A DNA stretch of 64,000 nucleotides from CAZFLD01 sp964519835 (lineage in GTDB: Bacteria > Spirochaetota > Spirochaetia > DSM-27196 > CAZFLD01). Of the stretch, positions 1 to 8,787 are shown piece after piece. The notes beneath the pieces are model-generated. The model searched no databases, was not told where the DNA came from, and worked only from the letters and a program-made list of their open reading frames with translations. The stretch covers positions 5,145-69,144 of the forward strand of contig CAZFLD010000014.1 in the NCBI GenBank assembly GCA_964519835.1, read 5' to 3'. Position numbers and translations under genes: made by a program. Position 1 is the first letter of the stretch. Each line of letters starts with the position of its first letter.

Positions 1-645
1 TTCCATCGCAGACGAACGGGTCTTGGCCTCGGCACCGTGTACACCGTGGTTCGGATGCGAAATGTCGTGCCCGAGGGATGTTCCTCCGTCCTTGATGCTA
101 TGGATTGCCTGGAGACGGGAGACATCCTCGAACTGGCGTTTATGCTCGATTGGATGGAGGACCTTTCGGACCCTTCCCACGACGCGACGGCGCTGGATCT
201 GCTCAGCAGGTGGCTTCCGGAGGCGGAAAGCAGGGGCATAGAGATATCGCTATACCATCACCTGGGGTTCTGGATGCAGACCTTTGACGACTGCCTGCGC
301 TTGGCGAAGTCGATAGATGACCCACGCCTGGGAGTCACCTTCTGCGGCCACCACTGGTACGCCGTTGACCAAGGGGACCTGATCCCCAAGTTTGATGCCG
401 CCGCGGATTACCTAAAATGCGTAAATGTCTCCGGTAGCCGGTACTCGCGTGGGAACAAACAGATGCCTGGAAACCACACGGTTGAACCGGTGGGGCACGG
501 TGATTTCCCCCTCGCCGGGGTCATAGGAGCGATGCGGCGAGTTGGCTACTCAGGGGACGTCGGCTTTCAAGGCTACAATCTCGGGGGCGACCCGGTCCAA
601 ACCCTGGCGGAGTCTCTGGCAAACTGGCGCTCGGCCATAACGTAG
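1..645 (+). CDS. Sugar phosphate isomerase/epimerase (TIM barrel), 5' end outside window
   Basis: The reading frame is open from base 1, so the N-terminus lies outside the window and the internal GTG at 37 should not be taken as the start. The product belongs to the xylose-isomerase-like TIM-barrel family (AP endonuclease family 2 fold), which isomerises or epimerises sugars or keto-acids with a metal. It is a clear paralogue of the complete protein at 29432-30247: both share YTVVRM near the left edge, then SLYHH, LGVTFCG, HWYAVD and VGFQGY in the same order. By comparison about 70 N-terminal residues are missing. It converges with the enolase-like gene that follows. Family assignment is firm; substrate is unknown. 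Confidence 0.8.
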   Translation, partial: FHRRRTGLGLGTVYTVVRMRNVVPEGCSSVLDAMDCLETGDILELAFMLDWMEDLSDPSHDATALDLLSRWLPEAESRGIEISLYHHLGFWMQTFDDCLRLAKSIDDPRLGVTFCGHHWYAVDQGDLIPKFDAAADYLKCVNVSGSRYSRGNKQMPGNHTVEPVGHGDFPLAGVIGAMRRVGYSGDVGFQGYNLGGDPVQTLAESLANWRSAIT

Positions 646-646
646 C

Positions 647-663
647 GCGGGACCGTTTCCCGC
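647..663. terminator. Short hairpin after the epimerase gene
   Basis: A perfect 6-bp stem (GCGGGA, loop CCGTT, TCCCGC) begins two bases past the stop codon, between two convergent genes. There is no clear T tract, so a role as terminator is only suggested by position. Confidence 0.3.
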
Positions 664-734
664 CGGCCGCGGTCACCGGCGCCACCCGCGCTCAGCGCTT
701 GCTCGGACCGCCGGCGCTTCCCGGACCGTCTTGT

Positions 735-2174
735 CTACGGCGCTACAGGCTTGTCCCAATCGGCGAGAGCAACAAAGTCCCCGTCAGGTACAAAACCCAC
801 ACCCAGGGGAGCTCGATTTATCGACTTTGTCGAGATCGTGCCTCTTGCAACCTGCAGTTCCGCATATCCACCACGATGAACCCGATAGAGATCGCCGTGG
901 GCATGTACCGTCTGCTTCTGAACAGCCTCCGGGAACATTGAAAGCCCCTTGAAGTAGTGGTGACCGTTCCGCTCCACGTGAGTGATCCCGAGCTTGGCTA
1001 CTACTGCCAGATCCTGCAGTAGGGCGACGGGACCGACGTTGACCAGATCCTCCGCGCTTATCACATAACCCGCCGCGGGAGCGGCCGCTTGGCGGTCGGC
1101 GATTCGCGCCCCGTTGATCAAGCCCTTGAATACGCCTTTGCAGTTCTTATGACTGGTACCGCGGTACCCGCGAGCAAGGGCATCCGGTAGCGAAGAAAGA
1201 CTCCCGTCGGACTCGTCTATAATAATCGCCGGCGCATCGGACCAGGAGAGAAGCGCGGTCCCCACGTCGTCGGAGAGCGCGTATTCTCGCTTAAAAGGCT
1301 GCTCTACAAAAATGAGATGCGAAAAGAAGTCGGTTAGGCGGGGTGAAGTGCGGACTTGATCCCAGAACGTCTGAAAGCTTTCGACGTCGACAAACTGCTC
1401 GTTGCCGTCAAGCGTAAAACGAAAGTGACCCGGCGTTTTGGCTGCGAGTATCGTCGAGACCTCGGTCAGGCGGTCAATGTCGTCCCCCACATGGCCACGA
1501 ACCTTGATCTTGAAATAGGTCAGACCATAATACTCGATGTCTTCCTCCAGCGATTCCGGCAGCCCGTCTGCTATGGGCTCGGTCACCTCCGACCGGGTCA
1601 GCGGGTCCGCCATGCCAACCGTATGCCGGGCGATCACGGACTCGAGAGGCTTCGCCAATAGTGTCTGCTTGATGGATTGATCTGTGGGCGGGTCGGTGAG
1701 ACGGCTGGTATCGACCCTTATGGTCCCTTCCGCCAGAAGGTCCGAGAACGCGCCACGATGGAACCGACAGACCGCGTCGATAACCGCCCGCTCGACAAGA
1801 GTAACGCCAAAGTGCGCCAACAGGGGCTCGTAGCCGTTGCGACCGCCCCACTCCATCTGCTGATCGTAAAGGTCCTTCCAAAAATCAAAGACTTGGGCAA
1901 AGCTCCCGTAGGCGAGGGCCTGTGCCCCCGCGTGTTGGATAACGTTCCACAGCCGATCCAGGTCCTGTTGGAACGGCGCATCGGGATTCTTCTCGAACCA
2001 TCGAGGAATAAGCCCGTCCGCCGCCACCCCCTGAGCCGTGCGGTGTTGGTCGACCTCTATTGTAGCCCGCACAATGATGTGTGGCATCGCGGTGAGCTCG
2101 GCAATGCCAAAGCGGAAAGGCATACGCGTTTGCGTGGGAAAACCGGCGATATCGAGGGCAATCAATTTATACAT
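735..2174 (-). CDS. Enolase-superfamily (mandelate racemase-like) dehydratase/racemase, paralogue 1
   Basis: A 479-residue enolase-superfamily protein, expected to abstract a proton alpha to a carboxylate with Mg2+ bound in a C-terminal barrel. Superfamily elements in order are KIK at 222-224 (catalytic KxK), LDGNEQ around D256, VEQP with E291, IIDES at 318-322 and an HKNCKG segment at 342-347. The start is the ATG at 2174, which follows AGGAGAAGG and aligns with the start of the second paralogue at 18.4 kb; 17 codons of open frame upstream are ignored. The two copies agree through most of their length. The substrate is probably a sugar acid, by context; that is inference. It is transcribed away from the GntR operon. 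Confidence 0.8.
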   Translation of the reverse strand: MYKLIALDIAGFPTQTRMPFRFGIAELTAMPHIIVRATIEVDQHRTAQGVAADGLIPRWFEKNPDAPFQQDLDRLWNVIQHAGAQALAYGSFAQVFDFWKDLYDQQMEWGGRNGYEPLLAHFGVTLVERAVIDAVCRFHRGAFSDLLAEGTIRVDTSRLTDPPTDQSIKQTLLAKPLESVIARHTVGMADPLTRSEVTEPIADGLPESLEEDIEYYGLTYFKIKVRGHVGDDIDRLTEVSTILAAKTPGHFRFTLDGNEQFVDVESFQTFWDQVRTSPRLTDFFSHLIFVEQPFKREYALSDDVGTALLSWSDAPAIIIDESDGSLSSLPDALARGYRGTSHKNCKGVFKGLINGARIADRQAAAPAAGYVISAEDLVNVGPVALLQDLAVVAKLGITHVERNGHHYFKGLSMFPEAVQKQTVHAHGDLYRVHRGGYAELQVARGTISTKSINRAPLGVGFVPDGDFVALADWDKPVAP

Positions 2175-2420
2175 ACCTTCTCCTGCGCAAAACAGATCGC
2201 GACAAGGCTTGTGAACTGTCACCAACTCTGGTGCTGAAAAACCCGTACTTCCCGGCGCCGTAAGCGTTTGGCGTGCCTATGCGGTCCGAGTCGCGCAAGC
2301 TGTAGACGGCCCCGCGTAACTCCTTGCCAGACAGCAGGTTTTCTTGTGGCCGGCACCAGGGTTTGTGACACATACCAAGGCTTGAACTATCGCGAAGTCT
2401 AAGATAGGCTCCTCATGATC

Positions 2421-2437
2421 TGTGATCATAGATCACA
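2421..2437. promoter_or_regulatory. Operator-like perfect dyad upstream of the GntR gene
   Basis: TGTGATC-ATA-GATCACA is a perfect 7-3-7 inverted repeat 27 bases before the GntR start codon. A second overlapping dyad (TGATCT at 2416-2421, AGATCA at 2430-2435) extends it to the left. Size and position fit a dimeric FadR-type GntR binding site and suggest autoregulation. The rest of the 290-bp divergent gap (2175-2464) shows no gene. Confidence 0.6.
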
Positions 2438-2464
2438 AAGCTCAACGTCGCAAGGCTCTCCCCT

Positions 2465-3181
2465 ATGGAACATCAAACATCAAACGTTCGGTTAGACGAC
2501 TTCTTTGGATCCCTGCGGTACACGCATCGACGAGCCGACGATGTCGCCGTTACCTCGATACGCCAGGCGATTACCGCTGGAGTGCTTGCGCCGGGAGACG
2601 AGATAGACGAGGACGCTATTGCCGGCCACTTGCAACTCAGTCGTATGCCGATTCGGCAGGCCATGACCATTCTCGAGACCGAGGGGCTTGTTCAGAGGTC
2701 CTACCGCCGGCGTGTTCGAGTCAGAAGACTCACCCAAGAAGAGATTGTGGAGATCTACCATATGCGCGCCGCTTTGGAGGCGCTTGCAGTGGAACGGGCG
2801 GTACCCCGGCTGAGTTCGGCGCAACTCGGCAATATCAAGCGCTTACTTTTGGAAATCGAGGAAGCCGGCGAGGATCTCGACCGGTTCTCCGCAGCCAACC
2901 TTGAGTTCCACTTGGCCATTTATGAGGCATCGGGTTGGCGTTACCTGGTCGAGGAGATACGGAGACTCAGGAACAAGGTCGCCGCGTACATCGTTATGTC
3001 GCATCGCTTCGTGAAGCATCTCGATGAAATCAGCGGCGACCACCGAGACATATTCGCCGCCTGCAAGGCCGGCGACGCCGCCTTGGCGAAGGAACAGAGT
3101 CGGTCTCATGTCATCCGCGGGATGAACGCCCTGTTGCTGTCCTTGAAATCCAGCGCGGGCGACGGTCCGATTGCCATATGA
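2465..3181 (+). CDS. GntR-family regulator with FCD domain
   Basis: A 238-residue repressor-type regulator. Residues about 25-90 form the winged helix-turn-helix (LQLSRMPIRQAMTILETEGL is the recognition region), followed by an all-helical FCD ligand-binding domain (residues about 95-225) with conserved-type polar positions such as EFHLAIYEASG and a late H-R-D segment. FCD domains usually bind small organic acids through a metal. It is the first gene of a six-gene operon: its stop overlaps the next start by four bases. A perfect dyad lies just upstream, so it probably controls its own operon. The ligand is presumably a substrate or intermediate of the hydroxylase pathway (inference). Confidence 0.9.
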   Translation: MEHQTSNVRLDDFFGSLRYTHRRADDVAVTSIRQAITAGVLAPGDEIDEDAIAGHLQLSRMPIRQAMTILETEGLVQRSYRRRVRVRRLTQEEIVEIYHMRAALEALAVERAVPRLSSAQLGNIKRLLLEIEEAGEDLDRFSAANLEFHLAIYEASGWRYLVEEIRRLRNKVAAYIVMSHRFVKHLDEISGDHRDIFAACKAGDAALAKEQSRSHVIRGMNALLLSLKSSAGDGPIAI

Positions 3182-4047
3182 CCTCTCCTAGGGAGGTGGT
3201 CCGACCTCGTACGCTCAGTGATGTAGTGCAGGCCCTTAGCTCCGCGGGACCCACGGCAAGAGTCCACGGCGGCGGCACGGACCTTATGGTTCAGATCAAC
3301 GAAAAGCGTGGCGACTGCCAAACTATAGTCGACCTGGGCCTCGTGGAAGAGCTTCGTGGGATTGAGACCACCTCCGGCAGTCTCCGAATCGGTGCCGCGG
3401 AGCCAATGAGCGACATTCTGGGGGACTCGAGAATCCGGTCTCTGTTTCCGGCCCTCATCGATGCAATGCAGGTCGTTGGGTCGGTGCAAATCAGGCATCG
3501 CGCCACGTTGGGCGGCAACATCGGCAACGCCTCTCCCGCTGCCGACACCGTGCCGGTACTCGTCGCCCTTGATGCCGCCGCGGTCATAGCGGGACCTACA
3601 GGCTTTCGCACCGTGCCGGTGGACTCGCTTTTTCTGGGTCCCGGCAGGACAACGGTGGGGCTGGGAGAAGTCATAAAAGACTTACACGTTCCCACGACGC
3701 CCACCTCCTCATCCGCCTACCTGCGACTCACGCGGCGAAACTCGGTGGATCTTGCGCTTGTATCCGTCGCGGTGGTATTGCCGTCGAAGGGAACCCCGCG
3801 CGTTTCGTTCGGCGCCGCGGGACCGGTGATCGCGCGGGCCAAGGCGGTCGAAGAAGCACTGGCGGACTGGTGGGCCAACGGATCGGACTCCCTGCTGGAA
3901 GAGGCGGCTCGGATTGCTGAGAAATCCGTTCGGCCGATCTCCGATCTAAGAGCAGGGGAGGGATACCGACGCGCGATGGCTGGTGTCCTGCTAAAACGGG
4001 CAGCGCGTATAGCCTATGACCGTGCAGACGGGGGAAGCACAGGATGA
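3178..4047 (+). CDS. Molybdenum hydroxylase, FAD-binding medium subunit (CoxM/XdhB-like)
   Basis: This 289-residue subunit passes electrons from the iron-sulfur subunit to FAD in xanthine dehydrogenase-family hydroxylases. The FAD contacts are visible: the VHGGGTDLM segment near residue 35 and the pyrophosphate loop LGGNIGNASPAADT near residue 117. A CO-dehydrogenase-type C-terminal domain follows. The ATG overlaps the GntR stop (ATGA) and its own stop overlaps the next gene in the same way, so the genes are likely translationally coupled. The length is normal for the family. It is the partner of the small subunit at 4044 and the large subunit at 6505. Confidence 0.92.
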   Translation: MTSPREVVRPRTLSDVVQALSSAGPTARVHGGGTDLMVQINEKRGDCQTIVDLGLVEELRGIETTSGSLRIGAAEPMSDILGDSRIRSLFPALIDAMQVVGSVQIRHRATLGGNIGNASPAADTVPVLVALDAAAVIAGPTGFRTVPVDSLFLGPGRTTVGLGEVIKDLHVPTTPTSSSAYLRLTRRNSVDLALVSVAVVLPSKGTPRVSFGAAGPVIARAKAVEEALADWWANGSDSLLEEAARIAEKSVRPISDLRAGEGYRRAMAGVLLKRAARIAYDRADGGSTG

Positions 4048-4532
4048 CGGTCGGATTACTTGTGAACGGAAGGCGCCACGAGGTCGCCATTGAGCCCTTT
4101 GAGGTACTCGCCGACGTACTGCGTAACAGGCTGGGACTGACCGGCACCAAGTTAAACTGTCGGCAGGGTGAGTGTGGAGCCTGCACCGTGCTTGTGAACG
4201 GAAAACCGATGACCTCGTGTATCATCCTCGCGGCTTCGGTCGATGGGGCTGAGATCACCACTATCGAAGGGCTTGTGGACGGAACTCGCTTAGATCCTGT
4301 GCAGGAAGCCTTCGTGGAAGCGGACGGTTCACAATGTGGCTTTTGCACCCCGGGAATGGTGATGTCCACCAAGGCTCTTCTAGATCGAAACTCCAGCCCG
4401 ACGCGCCGGGACATCGAGACAGCTTTGGCGGGCAATCTTTGTCGGTGCACCGGGTATAGGACGATCGTAGATTCGGTGAATCTTGCAGCAGCGAAAATCG
4501 CGGAGTCGCCGCAACCAAAGGAGCAGACATGA
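4044..4532 (+). CDS. Molybdenum hydroxylase, [2Fe-2S] small subunit (CoxS/XdhC-like)
   Basis: A 162-residue protein with two iron-sulfur clusters. The plant-ferredoxin-type cluster uses C39, C44, C47 and C59; the second, helical-domain cluster uses C98, C101, C133 and C135 (CGFC and CRC motifs). All eight ligands are present, so the subunit looks functional. It carries electrons from the molybdopterin site to FAD. It overlaps both neighbours by four bases (ATGA junctions), typical of the tightly coupled subunits of this family, although here two other enzymes separate it from the large subunit. Confidence 0.95.
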   Translation: MTVGLLVNGRRHEVAIEPFEVLADVLRNRLGLTGTKLNCRQGECGACTVLVNGKPMTSCIILAASVDGAEITTIEGLVDGTRLDPVQEAFVEADGSQCGFCTPGMVMSTKALLDRNSSPTRRDIETALAGNLCRCTGYRTIVDSVNLAAAKIAESPQPKEQT

Positions 4533-5281
4533 CGCTTGTCGACCTGAGTACGCCGATTGAGAACGATGCAAGCGAACCGTTCCCGCCCCAGATTATCTAC
4601 AAGGATCACAAAAATGGTGCCGAACGGCTCGGGCGCCTTGCAGGTGTCGGACCTGAAGCCTTTCCACAGCGGATGGCCCTTGCAACCGAGCAGATAACTC
4701 TTACCACGCATACGGGAACCCACATAGATGCACCGTACCATTACGGACCGACCAGTGGTGGCAGGCCCTCGCAAACGGTGGACCAAATACCGCTTGAGTG
4801 GTGCTATGGCCCCGCCGTCTGTTTGGACTTCTCGTCGTATCCGGAGGGGTCTTTTCTGGAAGAGGCCGACGTTCGCAGAGCTCTGGACGATATCGACTAC
4901 AGTCTTGAGCCCGGAGACATTGTTTTGATCCGCACCGGAACCGACCGGTACTGGAAGACGGACAAGTACATGACCGCGCAAAGCGGCCTTGCCCAGTCCG
5001 CAACGAAATACATTGTCGGCTGTGGGGTGCGGTGTGTCGGCATTGACGCGTGGGGACTCGACCCTCCGGTTTCTCGTATGGCCGAGGCGTACCGTGCAGG
5101 CAATCGTGCAGCTCTCTGGGGAACCCACTTCTACGGCCGGGAAAAGCCGTATTTACAGATAGAAAAACTCGCCAATCTAGACAGGATCCCGGCAACCGGA
5201 AGCACGATTGCCGCCTTTCCCGTAAAAATAGCTGCTGCTTCCGCGGCGTGGTGTCGTGCCGTGGCATTCGTAAACGAATAA
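4529..5281 (+). CDS. Cyclase/kynurenine formamidase-like metal hydrolase
   Basis: A 250-residue member of the cyclase family (arylformamidase, isatin hydrolase and related amide or lactam hydrolases). The signature metal motif is complete: H61-T-G-T-H65-I-D67-A-P-Y-H71. These enzymes open amide or lactam bonds using Mn2+ or Zn2+. Its position between the hydroxylase small and large subunits, with a four-base overlap, suggests that it opens the ring of a hydroxylated N-heterocycle or hydrolyses its amide product; that is inference from context. The length is usual for the family. Confidence 0.85.
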   Translation: MTLVDLSTPIENDASEPFPPQIIYKDHKNGAERLGRLAGVGPEAFPQRMALATEQITLTTHTGTHIDAPYHYGPTSGGRPSQTVDQIPLEWCYGPAVCLDFSSYPEGSFLEEADVRRALDDIDYSLEPGDIVLIRTGTDRYWKTDKYMTAQSGLAQSATKYIVGCGVRCVGIDAWGLDPPVSRMAEAYRAGNRAALWGTHFYGREKPYLQIEKLANLDRIPATGSTIAAFPVKIAAASAAWCRAVAFVNE

Positions 5282-5290
5282 GGAGTCACC

Positions 5291-6508
5291 GTGAGCAACC
5301 AATACAGAACCGAAAACTGGTGGGTCAGTCCCTTCAACTTTGTTCCCGAAGTACGTGAAAGAGTCGGAGCATTGCCTGCAAAGGTCAGACTGCACGACGC
5401 CACGCTTCGCGACGGAGAGCAGACCCCCGGTGTGGTTTTCCGCCGTGACGAAAAAGTCGAGATTGCACAGCTGCTGGACGACGTCGGGGTCGCCCGTATT
5501 GAAGTTGCGCTTCCCGTTGTTTCCGCCGAAGACGTGGAGGCCACCAAGGCCGTTGCGGCGCTTGGATTGAATGCCGAAACCTATGTGTTGTGCCGGGCAA
5601 CAGAGAAGGATATTGATCTCGCGGCCGAATGCGGGATCGACGGAATCATCCTCGAGATGCCCGCGGGGGTGCCCCGCCTGACTTACCAGTTTCCCACCTG
5701 GACCATGGACACGGTTATCGAAAGGGCACTAGAAGGGCTAACGCTTGCGAAAAAGCGCAATCTCAAAACGACCATATTCCCCATGGACGTAAGCCGCAGT
5801 ACCCCGGAGTTTTTCGAACGCTTCCTCGCCGCAATCGCTACACACGACGTGCAGCCGCAGTCAATTGCCGTGGTGGACACCACGGGATCCATGATTCCGG
5901 AGGCCTGCGCGCACCTGGTGCGGCGGATTATCGACGTCGTCGGGTGCGAGGCTGAAATCCATACACACAACGATTTCCAACTCGGCGTGGCGGGCCCGCT
6001 GGCGTCGGTGGCGGCGGGGGCGAGTGTGGTTCATTGCAGCGTCGGCGGCATCGGCGAGCGCACCGGCAATACCGCCCTGGAAGAGGTAGTCGTCGCCTTG
6101 CACGTTCTCTATGGGGTGGATACCGGCATCGATCTTGCGAAGCTGACGAGCCTGAATCGCCGGGTCATGGAGATCGCAGGATTTACCCAGGCGGTGAGCA
6201 AGCCCGTGGTCGGCAGTCGGGCATTCACTCGAGAGAGCGGCATGGGGCTAAACCTGATCAAAGAAGAGCCGCTTGCTCTGTTCGCGCTTCGACCGAGGCT
6301 TGTCGGACAAGAGGCGGCATACGTTCTCGGAAAAAAATCCGGCCTTGCATCAGTACAGATGAAGATCGCGGATCTCGGCCTCCCACCGGTCGACGATGAG
6401 ACCGCAGGTCGGGTGCTGCAGTCGGTGAAATCCAAGGGAATCGCAAAAAAGGGCCTCATAACCGACGCGGAGTTCAGCGAGTTGTATCGTAGTACGACGG
6501 CAGGGTGA
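5291..6508 (+). CDS. HMGL-like carboxylase/lyase (homocitrate/isopropylmalate synthase family)
   Basis: A 405-residue TIM-barrel protein of the DRE-TIM metallolyase family. The N-terminal motif D36-A-T-L-R40-D41-G-E43-Q44 and the metal ligands H224-T-H226-N-D are present, with a GGIGERTGNT segment after them. Such enzymes make or break C-C bonds in acyl-CoA aldol chemistry. At about 400 residues it lacks the C-terminal leucine-regulatory domain of LeuA, so it is closer in size to NifV or homocitrate synthase. GTG start with GGAGTCACC just upstream. It sits in the hydroxylase operon, overlapping the large subunit gene by four bases, so it probably handles the carbon skeleton after ring opening (inference). 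Confidence 0.85.
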   Translation: MSNQYRTENWWVSPFNFVPEVRERVGALPAKVRLHDATLRDGEQTPGVVFRRDEKVEIAQLLDDVGVARIEVALPVVSAEDVEATKAVAALGLNAETYVLCRATEKDIDLAAECGIDGIILEMPAGVPRLTYQFPTWTMDTVIERALEGLTLAKKRNLKTTIFPMDVSRSTPEFFERFLAAIATHDVQPQSIAVVDTTGSMIPEACAHLVRRIIDVVGCEAEIHTHNDFQLGVAGPLASVAAGASVVHCSVGGIGERTGNTALEEVVVALHVLYGVDTGIDLAKLTSLNRRVMEIAGFTQAVSKPVVGSRAFTRESGMGLNLIKEEPLALFALRPRLVGQEAAYVLGKKSGLASVQMKIADLGLPPVDDETAGRVLQSVKSKGIAKKGLITDAEFSELYRSTTAG

Positions 6509-8787
6509 GCACCGTGTCCGAGCCTGCAGAAATCCGAGAGTCGGCGGACAGAGTCACCGGCAAGATCCGCTACGTCGACGATCTGCCGGTCGCCGGAGCG
6601 CTCCACGGTGTCTTCGTCCGATTGCCCTGCGCACGTGCGCGAATAGCATCAATCGACGCGGCACCTGCTCTTGCCGTGCCTGGCGTAGCCGCAGTTCTGA
6701 CGGAGGCGCTGGTTAACGGCGAGCCCGCTCGGTACGGAGTTATCGCCCGCGACCAGCCGATCCTCGCGGTGGGCGAGACAAAGTACTGGGGTGATCCGGT
6801 GGCGCTTGTGCTTGCCGACGACGAAATGGTCGCCAGGCGGGCCGCAGGGTTGGTTCGGGTCGACTACGAAGAGCTTCCCGCCGTCTTGCGTGAGGGTGAA
6901 GCCTTGGCCACCGATGCCCCACTTGTTCAGGACCCGGCATTGCGGCCCCGCAACGCGTTGAACCGGACCAACATCATGCGGAACTTCGAACTCTCCTGGG
7001 GGGACGTCGAGGCTGCCCGGGACGCAACGAAGGTAACGATAACCGGCAGCTACTCCGCGCCATACATCCACCACTTCGCGCTGGAACCCTATAGCTGTAT
7101 CGCATCCGTAGACGGCGAAGTTCTTACCATTACAACGGCGATCCAACACCCCTTTCAGATGCGCCGGATTGTCGCCGAGATGCTCGATATTCCGCAGACT
7201 TGCCTTCGCGTTCAGGGGCTCGACCAAGGGGGCGGCTTCGGTGGAAGGGGGTATCCGAAGGCCGAACCGGCGGCGGCCTTCGCCGCGTGGAAGCTTCGCC
7301 GCACAGTAAAAATCCGCCTGACCGCGGAAGAGGGCTTTATGGTCGGTCAGCGGGAGTCCGCCACGATTCACGCGGAGACCGGGTTCGACGAGACTGGTCG
7401 GATTACCTTCCTAAAGATCGAGACAAACCTGGGGGTGGGAGCCTATGCCGACGTGGCTCCGCGGGTAGTGGGCAAGGCGGGTATGCTCGGCACCGGTCCC
7501 TATGCCGTTCCTGCCGCCGACATCACCGCCAGAGGAGTCTTTACCCATACCGCTCCGACAACTGCCTTTCGCGGGTTTGGCGCTACCCACGTTTCCTTTG
7601 CGGTCGAAGGTCAGATGGATGCGGGGGCCGCGGCTCTAGGGATGGATCCGGTGGCGGTTCGAAAGGAGAACCTTCCGACACGCGGCCAGGTGTTTATTCC
7701 CGGCGAAACCGCATGTGATGGGGACTGGATCACTCCGCTGGAGATGGTGGCGCGAAAGCTCGCCATAGACGAGCCGCTTCCGGCGGGTGTCGGCCGGGGC
7801 ATTGCTATCGGCGTAAAAAACTCGATTCCCGCCACCACATCATTCGCTCGTGTGCGTCTCTGCGCCGATGGAAGCCTAACGGTCTACGTAGGAACTACCG
7901 AAATGGGTCAAGGCTCCCGTACTACCATGGCGAAGATTGCGGCGCGGACGCTCGGCGTTCCCCTGGACGCCATTTCCGTTATTGCCGGAGACACCGATCT
8001 GGTCCCATTTGATTCTCTGACCGCCTCGAGCCGCTCCACGGTGTCGATGGGCAATGCCGTGAAGTCGGCATGCGAGGGTGTTCAGAGGCGAATCGAAGAG
8101 ATCCGAGTTAGGCACGGGGCCGAGGTCGATGGATCCGCGACCTACCGTGAGGTGCTCGCGGCACATTTTGGTATCGGTCAGGGCGAGATCGAGGCAACCG
8201 GAGAATACCAGGCGGTTCGGGATTCCTCTCACCCTCTTGGTGGTCCCACGCCGTTTTACGAGTACCTCGTCACAGGCGTCGAGGTAGTTGTCGATACGGA
8301 TACGGGACAGGTAACGGTCACGAAACTGATCACCGTTACGGACGCCGGCCGGATCGTGAATCCCCGTCGTGCCGAGGGACTCGACGAGGGCGGCGCGGTG
8401 ATGGGGCTCGGGTTCACCTGTCTTGAGCAGCTATCGCACGGTACCCATGGACAAATCCTCAACCCCGGCTCCCTCGACTACCGGATTCCCGCCATCGACG
8501 ACGTGCCTCACAACATGCACAGTGAGTTCGTGGAGAACGGCGACGGTCCCGGACCCTTTGGCGAAAAGGGCATGGGAGAGGGCGGTATTCTGGCCGTCGC
8601 CCCTGCCGTTGCCGCCGCCGTGGAGCAGGCAGCAAAGGTGCGAATTCGCACCCTTCCGTTTACCGCCGAGCGGGTGTGGACCGCGATTCAATCCGAGGAA
8701 GGCGAAGGCGATTCCAGCCGTCTCCAAACCTCCCAGGTCAGACCTACCGCATCATCAGCGACCTATAACACTCGTTGTAGTATATAG
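6505..8787 (+). CDS. Molybdenum hydroxylase, large molybdopterin subunit (CoxL/XdhA-like)
   Basis: A 760-residue catalytic subunit. Visible elements are GGGFGGR near residue 245 (molybdopterin region), TAFRGFG near 355, EMGQGSR near 470 and the active-site segment GEKGMGEGG near residue 690, whose Glu is the general base in this family. The CO dehydrogenase loop (AYRCSFR) is absent, so it is a hydroxylase rather than a CO dehydrogenase. GTG start overlapping the lyase gene. The last 14 or so codons (from about 8746) run antisense through a duplicated UroD-like segment, so the native C-terminus may have been replaced. The likely substrate is an N-heterocycle or aldehyde, unknown. Confidence 0.92.
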   Translation: MSTVSEPAEIRESADRVTGKIRYVDDLPVAGALHGVFVRLPCARARIASIDAAPALAVPGVAAVLTEALVNGEPARYGVIARDQPILAVGETKYWGDPVALVLADDEMVARRAAGLVRVDYEELPAVLREGEALATDAPLVQDPALRPRNALNRTNIMRNFELSWGDVEAARDATKVTITGSYSAPYIHHFALEPYSCIASVDGEVLTITTAIQHPFQMRRIVAEMLDIPQTCLRVQGLDQGGGFGGRGYPKAEPAAAFAAWKLRRTVKIRLTAEEGFMVGQRESATIHAETGFDETGRITFLKIETNLGVGAYADVAPRVVGKAGMLGTGPYAVPAADITARGVFTHTAPTTAFRGFGATHVSFAVEGQMDAGAAALGMDPVAVRKENLPTRGQVFIPGETACDGDWITPLEMVARKLAIDEPLPAGVGRGIAIGVKNSIPATTSFARVRLCADGSLTVYVGTTEMGQGSRTTMAKIAARTLGVPLDAISVIAGDTDLVPFDSLTASSRSTVSMGNAVKSACEGVQRRIEEIRVRHGAEVDGSATYREVLAAHFGIGQGEIEATGEYQAVRDSSHPLGGPTPFYEYLVTGVEVVVDTDTGQVTVTKLITVTDAGRIVNPRRAEGLDEGGAVMGLGFTCLEQLSHGTHGQILNPGSLDYRIPAIDDVPHNMHSEFVENGDGPGPFGEKGMGEGGILAVAPAVAAAVEQAAKVRIRTLPFTAERVWTAIQSEEGEGDSSRLQTSQVRPTASSATYNTRCSI

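Noticed and set aside
735..2225. Longer start for the first enolase-like gene
   Set aside because: The ATG at 2174 has the ribosome binding site and matches the start of the paralogue at 19859.
3728..5128. A 466-residue open frame on the minus strand
   Set aside because: It lies antisense to three well-recognised genes, is rich in Arg, Ser and Pro, and shows no domain; a shadow frame.
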